A DNA stretch of 64,000 bases from Pseudoclavibacter sp. 13-3 (lineage in GTDB: Bacteria > Actinomycetota > Actinomycetes > Actinomycetales > Microbacteriaceae). The notes under the pieces were generated by a model. The model was not told the origin of the DNA. It searched no databases and saw only the letters and a program-made list of their open reading frames with translations. The position numbers and the translations under genes were made by a program. The number at the start of each line of letters is the position of its first letter. The stretch's first letter is position 1. Shown here piece after piece: positions 1-8,090 of the stretch. The stretch is taken from NCBI RefSeq assembly GCF_021168475.1, contig NZ_JAJOZT010000001.1, positions 372,001 through 436,000 on the forward strand, read 5' to 3'.

Positions 1-254
1 TGCTGCCGGGCATTCTCGCCGGGCTGCTCACCTCGTCTCTCGTGCAGCTCGATCAGCGGCACGAGACGCTGACGCAGCGCGGCCTGGGTGCATCGGCACG
101 ACCGACCCCGTTGCAGGATCATCACGATTCGCGGGGGCAGCGAGTGCTGCGCTGGGCGGCGCTGCCCGCCGCAGTCGTCTTGGTCGTCGTGTCGGCCGCC
201 GGCTGGCTGCCGCTGCCCCTGACCTCAGAGCTGCTCGGAGGCCTCGATGTCTGA
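1..254 (+). CDS. ECF transporter T component (EcfT/CbiQ family), C-terminal fragment
   Basis: Only the last 83 codons are present; the reading frame is open from base 3 and the start lies outside the window. The visible part has an Arg-Gly-Leu-Gly-Ala segment (about 30 residues in) of the kind found in the cytoplasmic coupling helix of EcfT proteins, followed by a hydrophobic segment near the end (ALPAAVVLVVV). EcfT is the membrane scaffold that couples ATPases to a substrate-binding S component for vitamin or metal uptake. It overlaps the following double ATPase by 8 bases, which supports one transporter operon. The substrate cannot be told from this piece. Confidence 0.6.
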   Translation, partial: LPGILAGLLTSSLVQLDQRHETLTQRGLGASARPTPLQDHHDSRGQRVLRWAALPAAVVLVVVSAAGWLPLPLTSELLGGLDV

Positions 255-1872
255 CCCCCGCGCTCCCCTCTTCGAGCGCCAGACTGCCGACCCAGGCGGG
301 TCTGACGCCCTGGTCTCGCTGAGCGATGTCTCATACCGACACCCCGATGCCGAGCACTTCATATTGCAGCACCTGCGTCTGAGTCTGTCTGCCGGCGAGA
401 TGTTGGCCGTGCTCGGCCCGCAGGGTTCGGGCACCACGACGCTGTGCCGCCTGATAGCAGGGCTGACGGATGCTGACTCGGCCATGATGTCGGGCGCGCG
501 CCGCGTGCGCACCACGGCTGTTCAGGGCATCGCCATCGGCATGCTCGGCGACGACCCTGAGACGCAGCTGACCGGCCTGACGAGCTTCGTCGACGACGAG
601 GTGCAGCTGCCGTGCCGCCTGCACGGAGTCGCACCGGATCATGCCCGGCAGGCGGCGGCAGAGGCGATCGACGCGCTGCACATCCTTCATCTGCAGGGCA
701 GGCGCCTCGATACGCTCTCAGGCGGTGAACGGCAGCTGGTCGCTCTCGCAGCGCTGATGTCGCTGCGCCCGCGTGTGCTGGTGCTCGACCAGCCCACGCT
801 GTCTCTCGACCGCAGGGCACGTGCTCACCTCGTGACCGCGCTGAAGCAGCACTGCTCGACTGGTGGCGCCGTGCTCGTCACCGGGCATCAGCACGACGAG
901 CTCAGCGCGGCGGCGTCACAGGTGCGCTTTCTCGACGCTGGCCGTCTCACCCCTGCCCATGACCCAGGCGTTCTTGACGACGCGACGTTCACCGCTCACG
1001 GCGTCTGGAACTCGCTGATGCCGGTGCACACGACCGATGCCGCACCTGAACGCGCCACAGGCATGTCACCGCCCGAGGCGAAGGCGAAGGCGAAGGCGAA
1101 GGCGAAGACATCGTCGCACGGCAAGGCGTCCGACGTCGCCAGCACGGCGCTGCTGCGCGTGCGCGGGCTCAGCGTCGTTCGGCTGCAGACGCCGGTGCTC
1201 ACCGATCTCGACCTGACGCTCGCCCCCGGTGAAGTGGTCGCCCTGCGCGGCGCGAACGGCTCGGGCAAGTCGACTCTACTGCGGGCGCTCTGCGGCCTGC
1301 TGCGACGCGACCGACACGCCAGAGTCTCGGGAAGCATCCTCGTCGGCGACCCCGATGCGAGTGGCATGGTCGCCCTCGAACGCATGCCCGCCGAGCGCCG
1401 CGCCGGCTATCTGGGCTGGGTCGGGCAGGATCCCGGGGCGCAGCTCTCGGCCTCTACCGTGCGCACCGAGCTGACGCGCTCGACACCGCTGCCATCGCGA
1501 CGGGCCAGGTCTCGGCAGGAGGGCTCTCGACAGCGGGCGTCTCGCCGCGCGCTGCACGAGCAGCGCGCAGCAGCCGTTGACGCCGTGCTCGAGATGATCG
1601 GGATGACCGGGCACGCACTGACGCATCCCTATGATCTGAGCCCGGCCGAGCGCAAAGACGTCGTGATCGCTTCGGCGCTGCTGCTGCAGCCCCGGGTGCT
1701 GCTGCTCGACGAGCCGACCATCGGCCGCGATCAGCCCGCGATGCATCGGCTCGACGGTGTGGTCCGCTCGTTCACCGCTGCAGGAGGCGCCATTCTCGCA
1801 ACCACACACGATCATCGATGGGCGGCTACGATCGCCGATCGCTCGATCGAGTTGAACGCACAGACTCAGTGA
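247..1872 (+). CDS. ECF-type ABC transporter, fused double ATPase
   Basis: A 541-residue protein with two ABC ATPase domains in one chain, like YkoD-type energizing modules of ECF transporters. Domain 1 (about 15-230) has a phosphate loop GPQGSGTTT in which the Walker lysine is replaced by threonine, a normal LSGGE signature, and Walker B LVLDQPT with Gln in place of the catalytic Glu. Domain 2 (about 300-535) has a normal GANGSGKST loop and LLLDEPT, but an LSPAE signature. One composite ATP site therefore looks intact and the other degenerate. A Lys-Ala repeat linker near residue 280 joins the halves. It follows the EcfT fragment and converges with the GroEL-like gene, overlapping it by 7 bases. 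Substrate unknown. Confidence 0.85.
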   Translation: MSDPRAPLFERQTADPGGSDALVSLSDVSYRHPDAEHFILQHLRLSLSAGEMLAVLGPQGSGTTTLCRLIAGLTDADSAMMSGARRVRTTAVQGIAIGMLGDDPETQLTGLTSFVDDEVQLPCRLHGVAPDHARQAAAEAIDALHILHLQGRRLDTLSGGERQLVALAALMSLRPRVLVLDQPTLSLDRRARAHLVTALKQHCSTGGAVLVTGHQHDELSAAASQVRFLDAGRLTPAHDPGVLDDATFTAHGVWNSLMPVHTTDAAPERATGMSPPEAKAKAKAKAKTSSHGKASDVASTALLRVRGLSVVRLQTPVLTDLDLTLAPGEVVALRGANGSGKSTLLRALCGLLRRDRHARVSGSILVGDPDASGMVALERMPAERRAGYLGWVGQDPGAQLSASTVRTELTRSTPLPSRRARSRQEGSRQRASRRALHEQRAAAVDAVLEMIGMTGHALTHPYDLSPAERKDVVIASALLLQPRVLLLDEPTIGRDQPAMHRLDGVVRSFTAAGGAILATTHDHRWAATIADRSIELNAQTQ

Positions 1873-3647
1873 TGCGCATGCCCCGTGGCTGTCTCGGTGA
1901 ATCGAACGTTCTGCGCCTGCATCGGCACCACGGCTTCAGAGGTGAGCAGCGTGGTCGCCGCCGATGCGGCAGAAATGATCGCCTGCCGCACGGTCTCTGC
2001 TGAGTCGATCACACCCGCCTGCCACAGATCGCACCACTGATTGCGCCGTGCGTCGTAGCCGATCGCTCCCGGCAGCCGGCCGGCCATCGATGCGTCAATC
2101 GCGGCCAGCTCTTCGAGCTGCCGTCGCACGATCGAATCCCCGTCACGGCCGGCGTTGACGGCGATGCGCCGCAGAGGAACGAGCAGCGCATCGGCGAAAT
2201 CCTCTGCGAATGGGTCGCCGTCGCGCAGTGCACGGGACACCGCGGCCAGCGCCACGCCCCCGCCGACCACTGCGCCACGGCGGATCGCCGAACGGGCCGA
2301 GTGCAGGGCGTCCTCGATACGGAGCACCCGCTCGGTGCGCTCCCACTGCGTCGGGGCGTGAACGCGCAGCACGACGGTGCGCCCCGCGAGTCTGGCCAGT
2401 CTGACCTGGAGCTGTTCGACATCATATGGATCGCCGTGCGTGAGGCGCTGATGACGCAGATCGCCGCGCAGCTGCCGCACGCGCGCCAAGATGCGGTGGG
2501 GGGCTCCGGCTCCCCCTGTGAAGGTGGCCTTCGCACGTGACACGCCCGCTCGGTCACCGGCGTGGACACCGGTGGTGGCTGCTCTCGGCACCACGACTCG
2601 ACGTGCGCTGCCCAGATCGTCGGTGCGGCAGCCTCGCAGAGGCCGGTCATGACCGCCGAGTACCCCGCTGCCCAGGACCCTGCCGCCCACGGCTGTGGCC
2701 AGGTCTTCGAGCAGGTCAGACCGCCGCAGGCCCAGGCTCGGAGCCACCAGTGGAACCGGCTGCAGACCGGCGTCACGTGCGTTCGCCCACAGCATCGCCC
2801 GAGCATCCTCGCTGAAGCCGTGCGCCACGATCACGAGTGCACGCCCGCTCTGGTGTGCGATGGCGGCAGCGGGAATCAGCTGCTCGCCGCTGGCGATCTC
2901 TGCGTCGACGACCGCGATCAGTGGTTCGTCCAGGCTCAGCTCGCCGGCGAGAGACGCAGCCGCGAAGCCGCTTCCGCGTGCCGGGAGATGTTCGAAGCGC
3001 TCATCGGCCAGTCTCATGTCGAGAGCCATGCCGGCAGCTGTCTCGCACTCGAGCCCCGCGCTCTCAGCGGCCAGTGTCGAGACGCCGACGCCCAGGGCGC
3101 CCTCTTCGACGGTGACGATGCCCTCCTTGCCCGCACGGTCCAGTGCCAGCGCGACGATTCGGCCCACGTTCGCGTCGCCAGATGCCGCCGTCGCGATCTC
3201 GGCCACTGCCGCAGTGGTCTCGACGGGCTGTGCCTGCACACCGACCAGCGCGACTGCGCGTTCGGCGGCCTCGCGCAGACGGCGGGCGACGGTCAGCGGG
3301 TCTGAGCCGGCTTCGATGCGACGCTCGCCGGCACCGATGAGCGCTTCGGCCAGGAGCGTCGCCGTGGTGGTGCCGTCACCGGCTGCATGATCGGCGGTCG
3401 TGGATGCTGTGCGGAGCAACCGGGCACCCATGTCTGCCACGGGGTCGGCGAGGTGCACGCTGCGCGCGACCGTCGCGCCGTCGTTGGTCGACATGACGCG
3501 ACCGTCGGGCAGTTCGACGATCACGTTGCGCCCTGCCGGCCCGAGTGTCGCGCCGACGAGTCGGCTGAGCGTGCGAACACCGCTGAGCAGACGAGCCCGG
3601 GCCTCCTGCCCATGCAGGATACCCGAGCCCGCGACGCTGACCGTCAC
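1866..3647 (-). CDS. divergent GroEL-like chaperonin (Cpn60 family paralogue)
   Basis: A 593-residue Cpn60-family protein. The ATPase core is recognisable: LGPAGRNV, NDGATV, GDGTTTAT and IEDALHSAR followed by VVGGGVAL. These keep the three aspartates that coordinate Mg-ATP in GroEL. The apical half (about 190-380) is strongly diverged, and the C-terminus ends in His-Ala-His-His instead of a GGM tail. No groES lies nearby, so this is an accessory paralogue. It starts with GTG overlapping the alcohol dehydrogenase stop (GTGA) and is probably translationally coupled to it. GroEL-like genes sit beside alcohol dehydrogenases in actinobacterial propane and acetone monooxygenase clusters (Prm, Mim), where they help fold the oxygenase; no oxygenase is visible here, so the client is unknown. 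Confidence 0.8.
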   Translation of the reverse strand: MTVSVAGSGILHGQEARARLLSGVRTLSRLVGATLGPAGRNVIVELPDGRVMSTNDGATVARSVHLADPVADMGARLLRTASTTADHAAGDGTTTATLLAEALIGAGERRIEAGSDPLTVARRLREAAERAVALVGVQAQPVETTAAVAEIATAASGDANVGRIVALALDRAGKEGIVTVEEGALGVGVSTLAAESAGLECETAAGMALDMRLADERFEHLPARGSGFAAASLAGELSLDEPLIAVVDAEIASGEQLIPAAAIAHQSGRALVIVAHGFSEDARAMLWANARDAGLQPVPLVAPSLGLRRSDLLEDLATAVGGRVLGSGVLGGHDRPLRGCRTDDLGSARRVVVPRAATTGVHAGDRAGVSRAKATFTGGAGAPHRILARVRQLRGDLRHQRLTHGDPYDVEQLQVRLARLAGRTVVLRVHAPTQWERTERVLRIEDALHSARSAIRRGAVVGGGVALAAVSRALRDGDPFAEDFADALLVPLRRIAVNAGRDGDSIVRRQLEELAAIDASMAGRLPGAIGYDARRNQWCDLWQAGVIDSAETVRQAIISAASAATTLLTSEAVVPMQAQNVRFTETATGHAHH

Positions 3648-4756
3648 GCGTCTGGGAAGTCGATGATCTGGCGAATCGCCCGCCCGGAGGCCAGCTCGTC
3701 CATCGCCTCATTGATCTGTGAGAGAGGCTTGTGCGAGCTGATCAGGTGTTCCAGAGGCAGCCGCCCCTCGCGCCAGAGCTGAGCATACTTGGGAATGTCG
3801 CGCGCGGGCACGGCCGACCCCAGATAGCTGCCGGTGATCGTGCGAGCCTCACCGGTGATGCCGAGCGGTTCGATCTCGGCCAGCGCCCCGGGCGCGGGCA
3901 GACCGACGGTGACGGTGATGCCGCCCACACCCGTCAGTCTGACGGCGGTCTCGAATGCACGCGGGTGCCCGGCTGCCTCGATCACCACCGGCGCCTTGAT
4001 GCCCTTCTCGATTGCCTCATCGGGCGTGTAGACCTCGTCGGCGCCGAAGCTCGACGCCTGCTCGAGCTTCGCCGGCAGCGCGTCGACGCCGATCACCTTG
4101 CCGTTGCCCAGAGACAGCGCGGTCAGCAGAGCAGCCACCCCGACGCCGCCCAGCCCCACCACGATCACATCGTCTCCCGGTTTCGGCTTGCCGGCGTTGA
4201 TCACAGCTCCGCCGCCGGTCAGCACCGCGCAGCCGAGAACGGCTGCGATCGCCGGAGGCACGTCGTCTTCGATGGGAACGACCGACTTGCGGTTCACGAC
4301 CGCGTAGGTCGCGAACCCTGAGACGCCCAGATGGTGAAAGACCGGCCTGCCGTCACGGTGCAGGCGCATCTCGTGTCCCAGCAGCTCTCCGGCGTTGTTG
4401 GTCTCGGTGCCCACCACGCATGGCAGTTTGCCGTCGGTGGCGCAGCCCTCGCACTCCCCGCAGCGCGGCAGGAAGGTCATCACCACACGCTGCCCGCGTT
4501 CGACATCGGTGACGCCCGCGCCGACCTCGACGATGCGTCCCGCGCTCTCATGCCCCAACAGCATCGGCACAGGGCGCGGCCTGTTGCCGTTGACCACTGA
4601 GAGATCGGAGTGGCAGAGCCCGGCCGCCTCGATCTTGACCAGCAGCTCGCCGGGGCCGGGTTCGTCGAGCTCCAGCTCAGAGATGGTGATCGGCCGAGTC
4701 TCGGCATAGGGGCCGGGGCGTCCGATCTCTTCGAGCACAGCACCTTTGATCTTCAT
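3644..4756 (-). CDS. zinc-dependent alcohol dehydrogenase (MDR superfamily)
   Basis: A 370-residue medium-chain dehydrogenase. Catalytic zinc ligands are Cys48 and His69-Glu70, with a further Cys near 176; structural zinc ligands are Cys99, Cys102, Cys105 and Cys113. A Rossmann motif GLGGVG lies near residue 203. It would oxidise an alcohol or reduce an aldehyde or ketone using NAD(P) in the cytoplasm. The start is supported by an AGGAG about 8 bases upstream. It is the third gene of the hydrolase / zinc-ribbon / ADH / GroEL-like operon. A secondary-alcohol role (2-propanol or 1-phenylethanol) would fit the ketone-carboxylase genes 16 kb away, but that is inference. Confidence 0.88.
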   Translation of the reverse strand: MKIKGAVLEEIGRPGPYAETRPITISELELDEPGPGELLVKIEAAGLCHSDLSVVNGNRPRPVPMLLGHESAGRIVEVGAGVTDVERGQRVVMTFLPRCGECEGCATDGKLPCVVGTETNNAGELLGHEMRLHRDGRPVFHHLGVSGFATYAVVNRKSVVPIEDDVPPAIAAVLGCAVLTGGGAVINAGKPKPGDDVIVVGLGGVGVAALLTALSLGNGKVIGVDALPAKLEQASSFGADEVYTPDEAIEKGIKAPVVIEAAGHPRAFETAVRLTGVGGITVTVGLPAPGALAEIEPLGITGEARTITGSYLGSAVPARDIPKYAQLWREGRLPLEHLISSHKPLSQINEAMDELASGRAIRQIIDFPDA

Positions 4757-4782
4757 CGATTCACTCCTGTTCGGTCGTTCAC

Positions 4783-4807
4783 TTCAGTTCAGTTCAGTTC
4801 AGTTCAG
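4783..4807. repeat. five perfect tandem copies of TTCAG
   Basis: Five head-to-tail copies of the pentamer TTCAG occupy 4783-4807, with a sixth isolated copy three bases further on. The array spans the stop codon of the zinc-ribbon gene and the short gap before the alcohol dehydrogenase start. A pentanucleotide run can gain or lose copies by slippage, which here would alter the spacer between two operon genes or the final codons of the upstream one. Confidence 0.9.
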
Positions 4808-5232
4808 TCGTTCAGCTCGTCGAACATGTCACGCTCGGCCTGTTCGCGTCGCAGGTCCTGCGCCTCGCGCAGAGCCTGCGCGACGTCTTCGCCAGCTCGC
4901 AGCGGGCGCTGCTCGAAGACGCCCTCATGGGCCAGCACCGGCCGTCGGTCGCCCGCGAGCTCCGGGTAGCGTTCTTCCAGCCGTTCGCGTCGCTGCGCCT
5001 GTGCGCGCCAGTGATCGATCGTCTCGCGGTCGCCTCGGTCGGCCGCGAGCCAGGTCTGAGGCAGCTCGGCCTGAGCCGGGCCCGGGCCGCAGCTGCCGGT
5101 GACCAGCGGCGACGCGAGCACTCGCGCCCCCGACGAACCGCAGTCTGGACAGACCGGGTCGGCGCTCGTGTGCTCATCGACGAACGACTCGAAGTCGTGT
5201 CCCTGCGTGCACCGGAAGTCGTAGAGGATCAT
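4804..5232 (-). CDS. FmdB-type zinc-ribbon protein
   Basis: A 142-residue protein starting MILYDFRC, the usual opening of the FmdB/CxxC regulatory-type family, with Cys8, a following Gly-His, and Cys28-Pro-Asp-Cys31 as likely zinc ligands. The remainder is charged, rich in Arg and Glu and probably helical, with no further recognisable domain. FmdB-type proteins occur beside amidase and oxidoreductase genes, where their role is poorly defined; a metal-binding or assembly role is possible. It begins one base inside the stop of the upstream hydrolase (TGATG), so the two are co-translated. Confidence 0.7.
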   Translation of the reverse strand: MILYDFRCTQGHDFESFVDEHTSADPVCPDCGSSGARVLASPLVTGSCGPGPAQAELPQTWLAADRGDRETIDHWRAQAQRRERLEERYPELAGDRRPVLAHEGVFEQRPLRAGEDVAQALREAQDLRREQAERDMFDELND

Positions 5233-6050
5233 CAGCTGTAATAGCCGCCCTCTGGAGCGAGCCGCAGCTGTTTGCGCTGCTCGGGGTCATGCCCGAAGAT
5301 CAGCTGGGCCTGCGTGCGGTCGGCGATGCCGCGCAGCTTCTCCACTGACTCGAGCCACTTGACGCTGTCCCAGACGATGCCCGCTCCGATCGCCGGCGGG
5401 CCGTAGCTCTCGCCCAGATAGACCGCGTCAGAGGTGAAGATCTTCGTACCGTCGTTCGGCAGGTCGACTCGCAGCGACATGGTGCCCCAAGTGTGCCCCG
5501 GCGTGAAGATGACCGAGACCCCGGGCCAGATCTCTTCATCACCCGAGACGGCCTCGATCTTGACTCCGTCGTAGTCCGACACGAGGTGCGCGCCCTTGAA
5601 GACGCCGTCGATGGCGAACGCGCCGGCGATCTCATCGGCGTTGGCGACGATGCGCGTGCGCTCCGGGTTGAACAGCTTCGTATTGGCCGCATGGTCGAAG
5701 TGCAGATGCGAGAGCACGAGCACATCGATGTCGTCCGGGGTGAGCCCCAGATCGGCCAGCGCGCTGTCGAGATACCCCGGGCCCGTCGGATCCTCTTTCA
5801 CCGGGAAGAAGTCCTGGAAGCCTGTGGGCTGCCACCGGGTCTCCCAGTCACGCGGAACGCCGGTATCCCACAGGAGTCTGCCCTCGGGATGCTCGACCAG
5901 CACGGCGTGCGTCGGGCAGTCGTCCCAGCGCGGCTTCTGATCCTTGTGGTTGCGGTCGGCGATGGTGCTCCCAGCTTTCAAGAGCAGCCACGTATAGTCG
6001 CACTCCATGACCCCAGTCGACAGAATGTGCACCTTCATCTCGTCTGTCAT
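5232..6050 (-). CDS. MBL-fold hydrolase, N-acyl homoserine lactonase (AiiA-like) family
   Basis: A 272-residue metallo-beta-lactamase-fold protein. The dinuclear metal motif is His115-Leu-His117-Phe-Asp119-His120; further ligands are the His in TPGHTWG, the Asp in TSDAVY and the His in FGHDPE. The layout matches the AiiA-type lactonase subfamily, which opens lactone rings or hydrolyses related esters. It is the first gene of the leftward operon with the zinc ribbon, alcohol dehydrogenase and GroEL-like genes. In that setting a catabolic lactone or ester hydrolase is as likely as a quorum-quenching enzyme. A good promoter candidate lies 55-80 bases upstream. Confidence 0.8.
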   Translation of the reverse strand: MTDEMKVHILSTGVMECDYTWLLLKAGSTIADRNHKDQKPRWDDCPTHAVLVEHPEGRLLWDTGVPRDWETRWQPTGFQDFFPVKEDPTGPGYLDSALADLGLTPDDIDVLVLSHLHFDHAANTKLFNPERTRIVANADEIAGAFAIDGVFKGAHLVSDYDGVKIEAVSGDEEIWPGVSVIFTPGHTWGTMSLRVDLPNDGTKIFTSDAVYLGESYGPPAIGAGIVWDSVKWLESVEKLRGIADRTQAQLIFGHDPEQRKQLRLAPEGGYYS

Positions 6051-6103
6051 AACAACCGCCTTTGCCTGTCGTGACGAGCTCGATCAGCTCGAACTTGAAC
6101 ATC

Positions 6104-6132
6104 ATTATGGCGGGAGCACATCAGGCAGACAA
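6104..6132 (-). promoter_or_regulatory. candidate promoter of the hydrolase-FmdB-ADH-GroEL-like operon
   Basis: On the minus strand TTGTCT (6132-6127) is followed after 17 bases by CATAAT (6109-6104), close to the vegetative consensus. It would start transcription about 45-50 bases before the hydrolase ATG. Confidence 0.5.
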
Positions 6133-6147
6133 TGTGTTTGACCACAT
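6132..6147. promoter_or_regulatory. inverted repeat ATGTG-N6-CACAT between two divergent promoters
   Basis: A perfect 5-6-5 inverted repeat lies between the back-to-back -35 regions. On the plus strand TTGACC (6138-6143) lies inside it, with a possible -10 TAGCAT at 6159-6164 after 15 bases. That would put the start point at or near the regulator ATG at 6171, a leaderless message. The position suits an operator for the adjacent PucR-type regulator. A second repeat, CGAGCT-N5-AGCTCG, lies at 6075-6091 in the hydrolase leader. Confidence 0.4.
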
Positions 6148-6170
6148 AGATCTGCATATAGCATGTGCTC

Positions 6171-8006
6171 ATGACACACTCCGAGATGCAGCCGCTCGCC
6201 CATCTACTGCAGATGCTCGCCCGCAGCGCCACTGGCACGGCATTCCAACGGGCAGTCGAGCAGGCTGAGGCAGCCGGCACGCACGCAGACCTGATCGACT
6301 CCATACGCCAGGTCAGCATCCAGCAGCAGATCGCCACACGCCGTGAGTCGCTGCGTCGCCTGCTCTATGACACGGCGACAGAGATGACCGCCATACGCGA
6401 CGTCGAGTCGATTCTCAAGGCGATCGTGCGTCGAACCAGGTCGCTGCTCGCCAGTGACATGGCGTACCTCAGCCTGAACGATCATGTGCAGGGCGAGACC
6501 TTCATCCGCATGGCCGACGGCGTGGTCACGCAGGCGTATCGCAGCATCCGCATGCCCCTGGGCACTGGAGTGCTCGGTCGCGTCGCCACGGGATCGGCAC
6601 CGGTGCAGACAGTCGACTACCTGAGCGATACCTCGATCAGCCGCATTCCCGACATCGACACGGCGGTCGCTGCAGAGGGAGTCAAGTCGATCATGGGCGT
6701 GCCGCTGGTCGTCAGCGGCCGGGTGATCGGTGCCCTGCTCGTGGCGAACAGATACGAGCACATGTTCAGCCCTGAAGACGTCTCGCTGGTGGAATCCATG
6801 GGCAGCCATGCCGCTGTGGCCCTGCAGAACGCACGCATCTTCAGCGAGCTGACCGACGAACTGTCCGCGGCCCGTGCCGAGCTGATCGAGAGCAGAGCGA
6901 CCGGCGCCCAGCAAGAGGCTGCCGTCGCCCTGACGACGCGATGTCTGACCGACCTCGCCGACGGCGGCGAGCTGCCCGATCTGCTGCGCACGCTGAACGA
7001 GGTGCTGGGCGCGGAGATCGCCGTTGCCGACCACCGTGAGCATCTTCTGGCGGGTTCGGACGATCTGTTCCGCCTCTGGCGGTCGTCGACGTCGGCCGAG
7101 GGCGCGGTCACGGCACGGCCCATCATGGTGCGCGACGAGCAGATCGGCACGCTGCTGACAACGGCCGGCCCCACGGTGACTGATCCCGTGCTCGACCGGG
7201 CGGCGGCGTTCATCGCGATCTCGATCACGCACGAGCACTCCCTGACCAACGCGCAGCTGCACCACGAGTCGGAGCTCATCGACGATCTGCTGGGCAAAGA
7301 CCTGCGGGTGACGGCAGAGATCGAGCAGCGTCTTGAACGTCACGACCTGCGCCCTGACCAGCAGATGAGCGTGCTCGTGGTCGACTTCGGCGCGGGCGGC
7401 CGTCTGCGAGGACTCTTCGAGCTGCGCCGCATGTACGTCAGTCAGGCGCTGGTCAGCGCCCATGCCGATCATGTCTGCGTGATCACGACGCAGCCGGATG
7501 CGCGCGATCGTGCCGAGACGATGCGACAGCGGCTGCTGGAGCTCGGTCTGCACACGACGGTGGGCGTCAGCGAGCCGGCGACCGACGTGACGAGGCTGCG
7601 GCAGGCGCATCATGAGGCGCATCTCATCGTCGACGCCCTGCATCGTCTCGGGCGGCAGGATGTCGTGGCCGATCGGGCCGGCCTGGGGGGCGTCGGTCTG
7701 CTGCTCGGCGTCACCGATGCCGAGCTCTCAGATGAGATCGTGCAGCGTGCGCTGGGCCCGGTACTCGAGTACGACTCGTCGCGAGGCACGGCGCTCGTAT
7801 CGACCCTGGCCGTCTTCGTCGACGAGAACCTCGCGTCGGCAGAGACGGCACGCAGACTCGGGGTGCATCCCAACACCCTGCGCCAACGTCTCAACCGCGT
7901 CGATGCACTGCTCGGCAGCTCGTGGCGCACGCCGGGCTGTCTCACCGAGCTGTACCTGGCCCTGCGCATCGCTCAGCTGCGTGGCCTGGCCGAATCACCG
8001 CACTAG
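6171..8006 (+). CDS. PucR/CdaR-type transcriptional regulator with GAF domain
   Basis: About 611 residues. Residues about 60-225 form a GAF sensor domain (ending in the typical GSHAAVALQNARIF helix), residues about 370-480 resemble the GGDEF-like CdaR domain, and the C-terminus carries a PucR-type helix-turn-helix (SAETARRLGVHPNTLRQRL). Such proteins act as ligand-responsive DNA-binding regulators, usually activators of a neighbouring catabolic operon. The ATG at 6171 is preferred; a GTG six bases upstream is in frame, and neither has a clear ribosome site. It is divergent from the hydrolase-ADH operon and is its most likely regulator. Confidence 0.85.
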   Translation: MTHSEMQPLAHLLQMLARSATGTAFQRAVEQAEAAGTHADLIDSIRQVSIQQQIATRRESLRRLLYDTATEMTAIRDVESILKAIVRRTRSLLASDMAYLSLNDHVQGETFIRMADGVVTQAYRSIRMPLGTGVLGRVATGSAPVQTVDYLSDTSISRIPDIDTAVAAEGVKSIMGVPLVVSGRVIGALLVANRYEHMFSPEDVSLVESMGSHAAVALQNARIFSELTDELSAARAELIESRATGAQQEAAVALTTRCLTDLADGGELPDLLRTLNEVLGAEIAVADHREHLLAGSDDLFRLWRSSTSAEGAVTARPIMVRDEQIGTLLTTAGPTVTDPVLDRAAAFIAISITHEHSLTNAQLHHESELIDDLLGKDLRVTAEIEQRLERHDLRPDQQMSVLVVDFGAGGRLRGLFELRRMYVSQALVSAHADHVCVITTQPDARDRAETMRQRLLELGLHTTVGVSEPATDVTRLRQAHHEAHLIVDALHRLGRQDVVADRAGLGGVGLLLGVTDAELSDEIVQRALGPVLEYDSSRGTALVSTLAVFVDENLASAETARRLGVHPNTLRQRLNRVDALLGSSWRTPGCLTELYLALRIAQLRGLAESPH

Positions 8007-8090
8007 CAGTGCCGACACGAACACCCCGGCCGCGTCTGCTGCCACGGTGTCGTTCACCCGCCGGTCAGCTGGTCGTGCCATGCTGGAGGC

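Noticed and set aside
1081-1107. Slippage-prone AAGGCG repeat as a phase-variation switch in the double ATPase
   Set aside because: The unit is six bases, so copy changes keep the frame and only alter a Lys-Ala linker.
1866-3647. Possible frameshift or pseudogene in the middle of the GroEL-like gene
   Set aside because: The diverged middle can be aligned in frame on both sides (GGRVLG..., DLGSARRVVV, LQVRLARLAG, IEDALHSAR), so divergence explains it better than a frameshift.
6171-8006. LuxR-type quorum regulator paired with the lactonase-like enzyme
   Set aside because: The helix-turn-helix is of PucR type and there is no autoinducer-binding domain or LuxI gene, so a quorum-quenching system is not supported.
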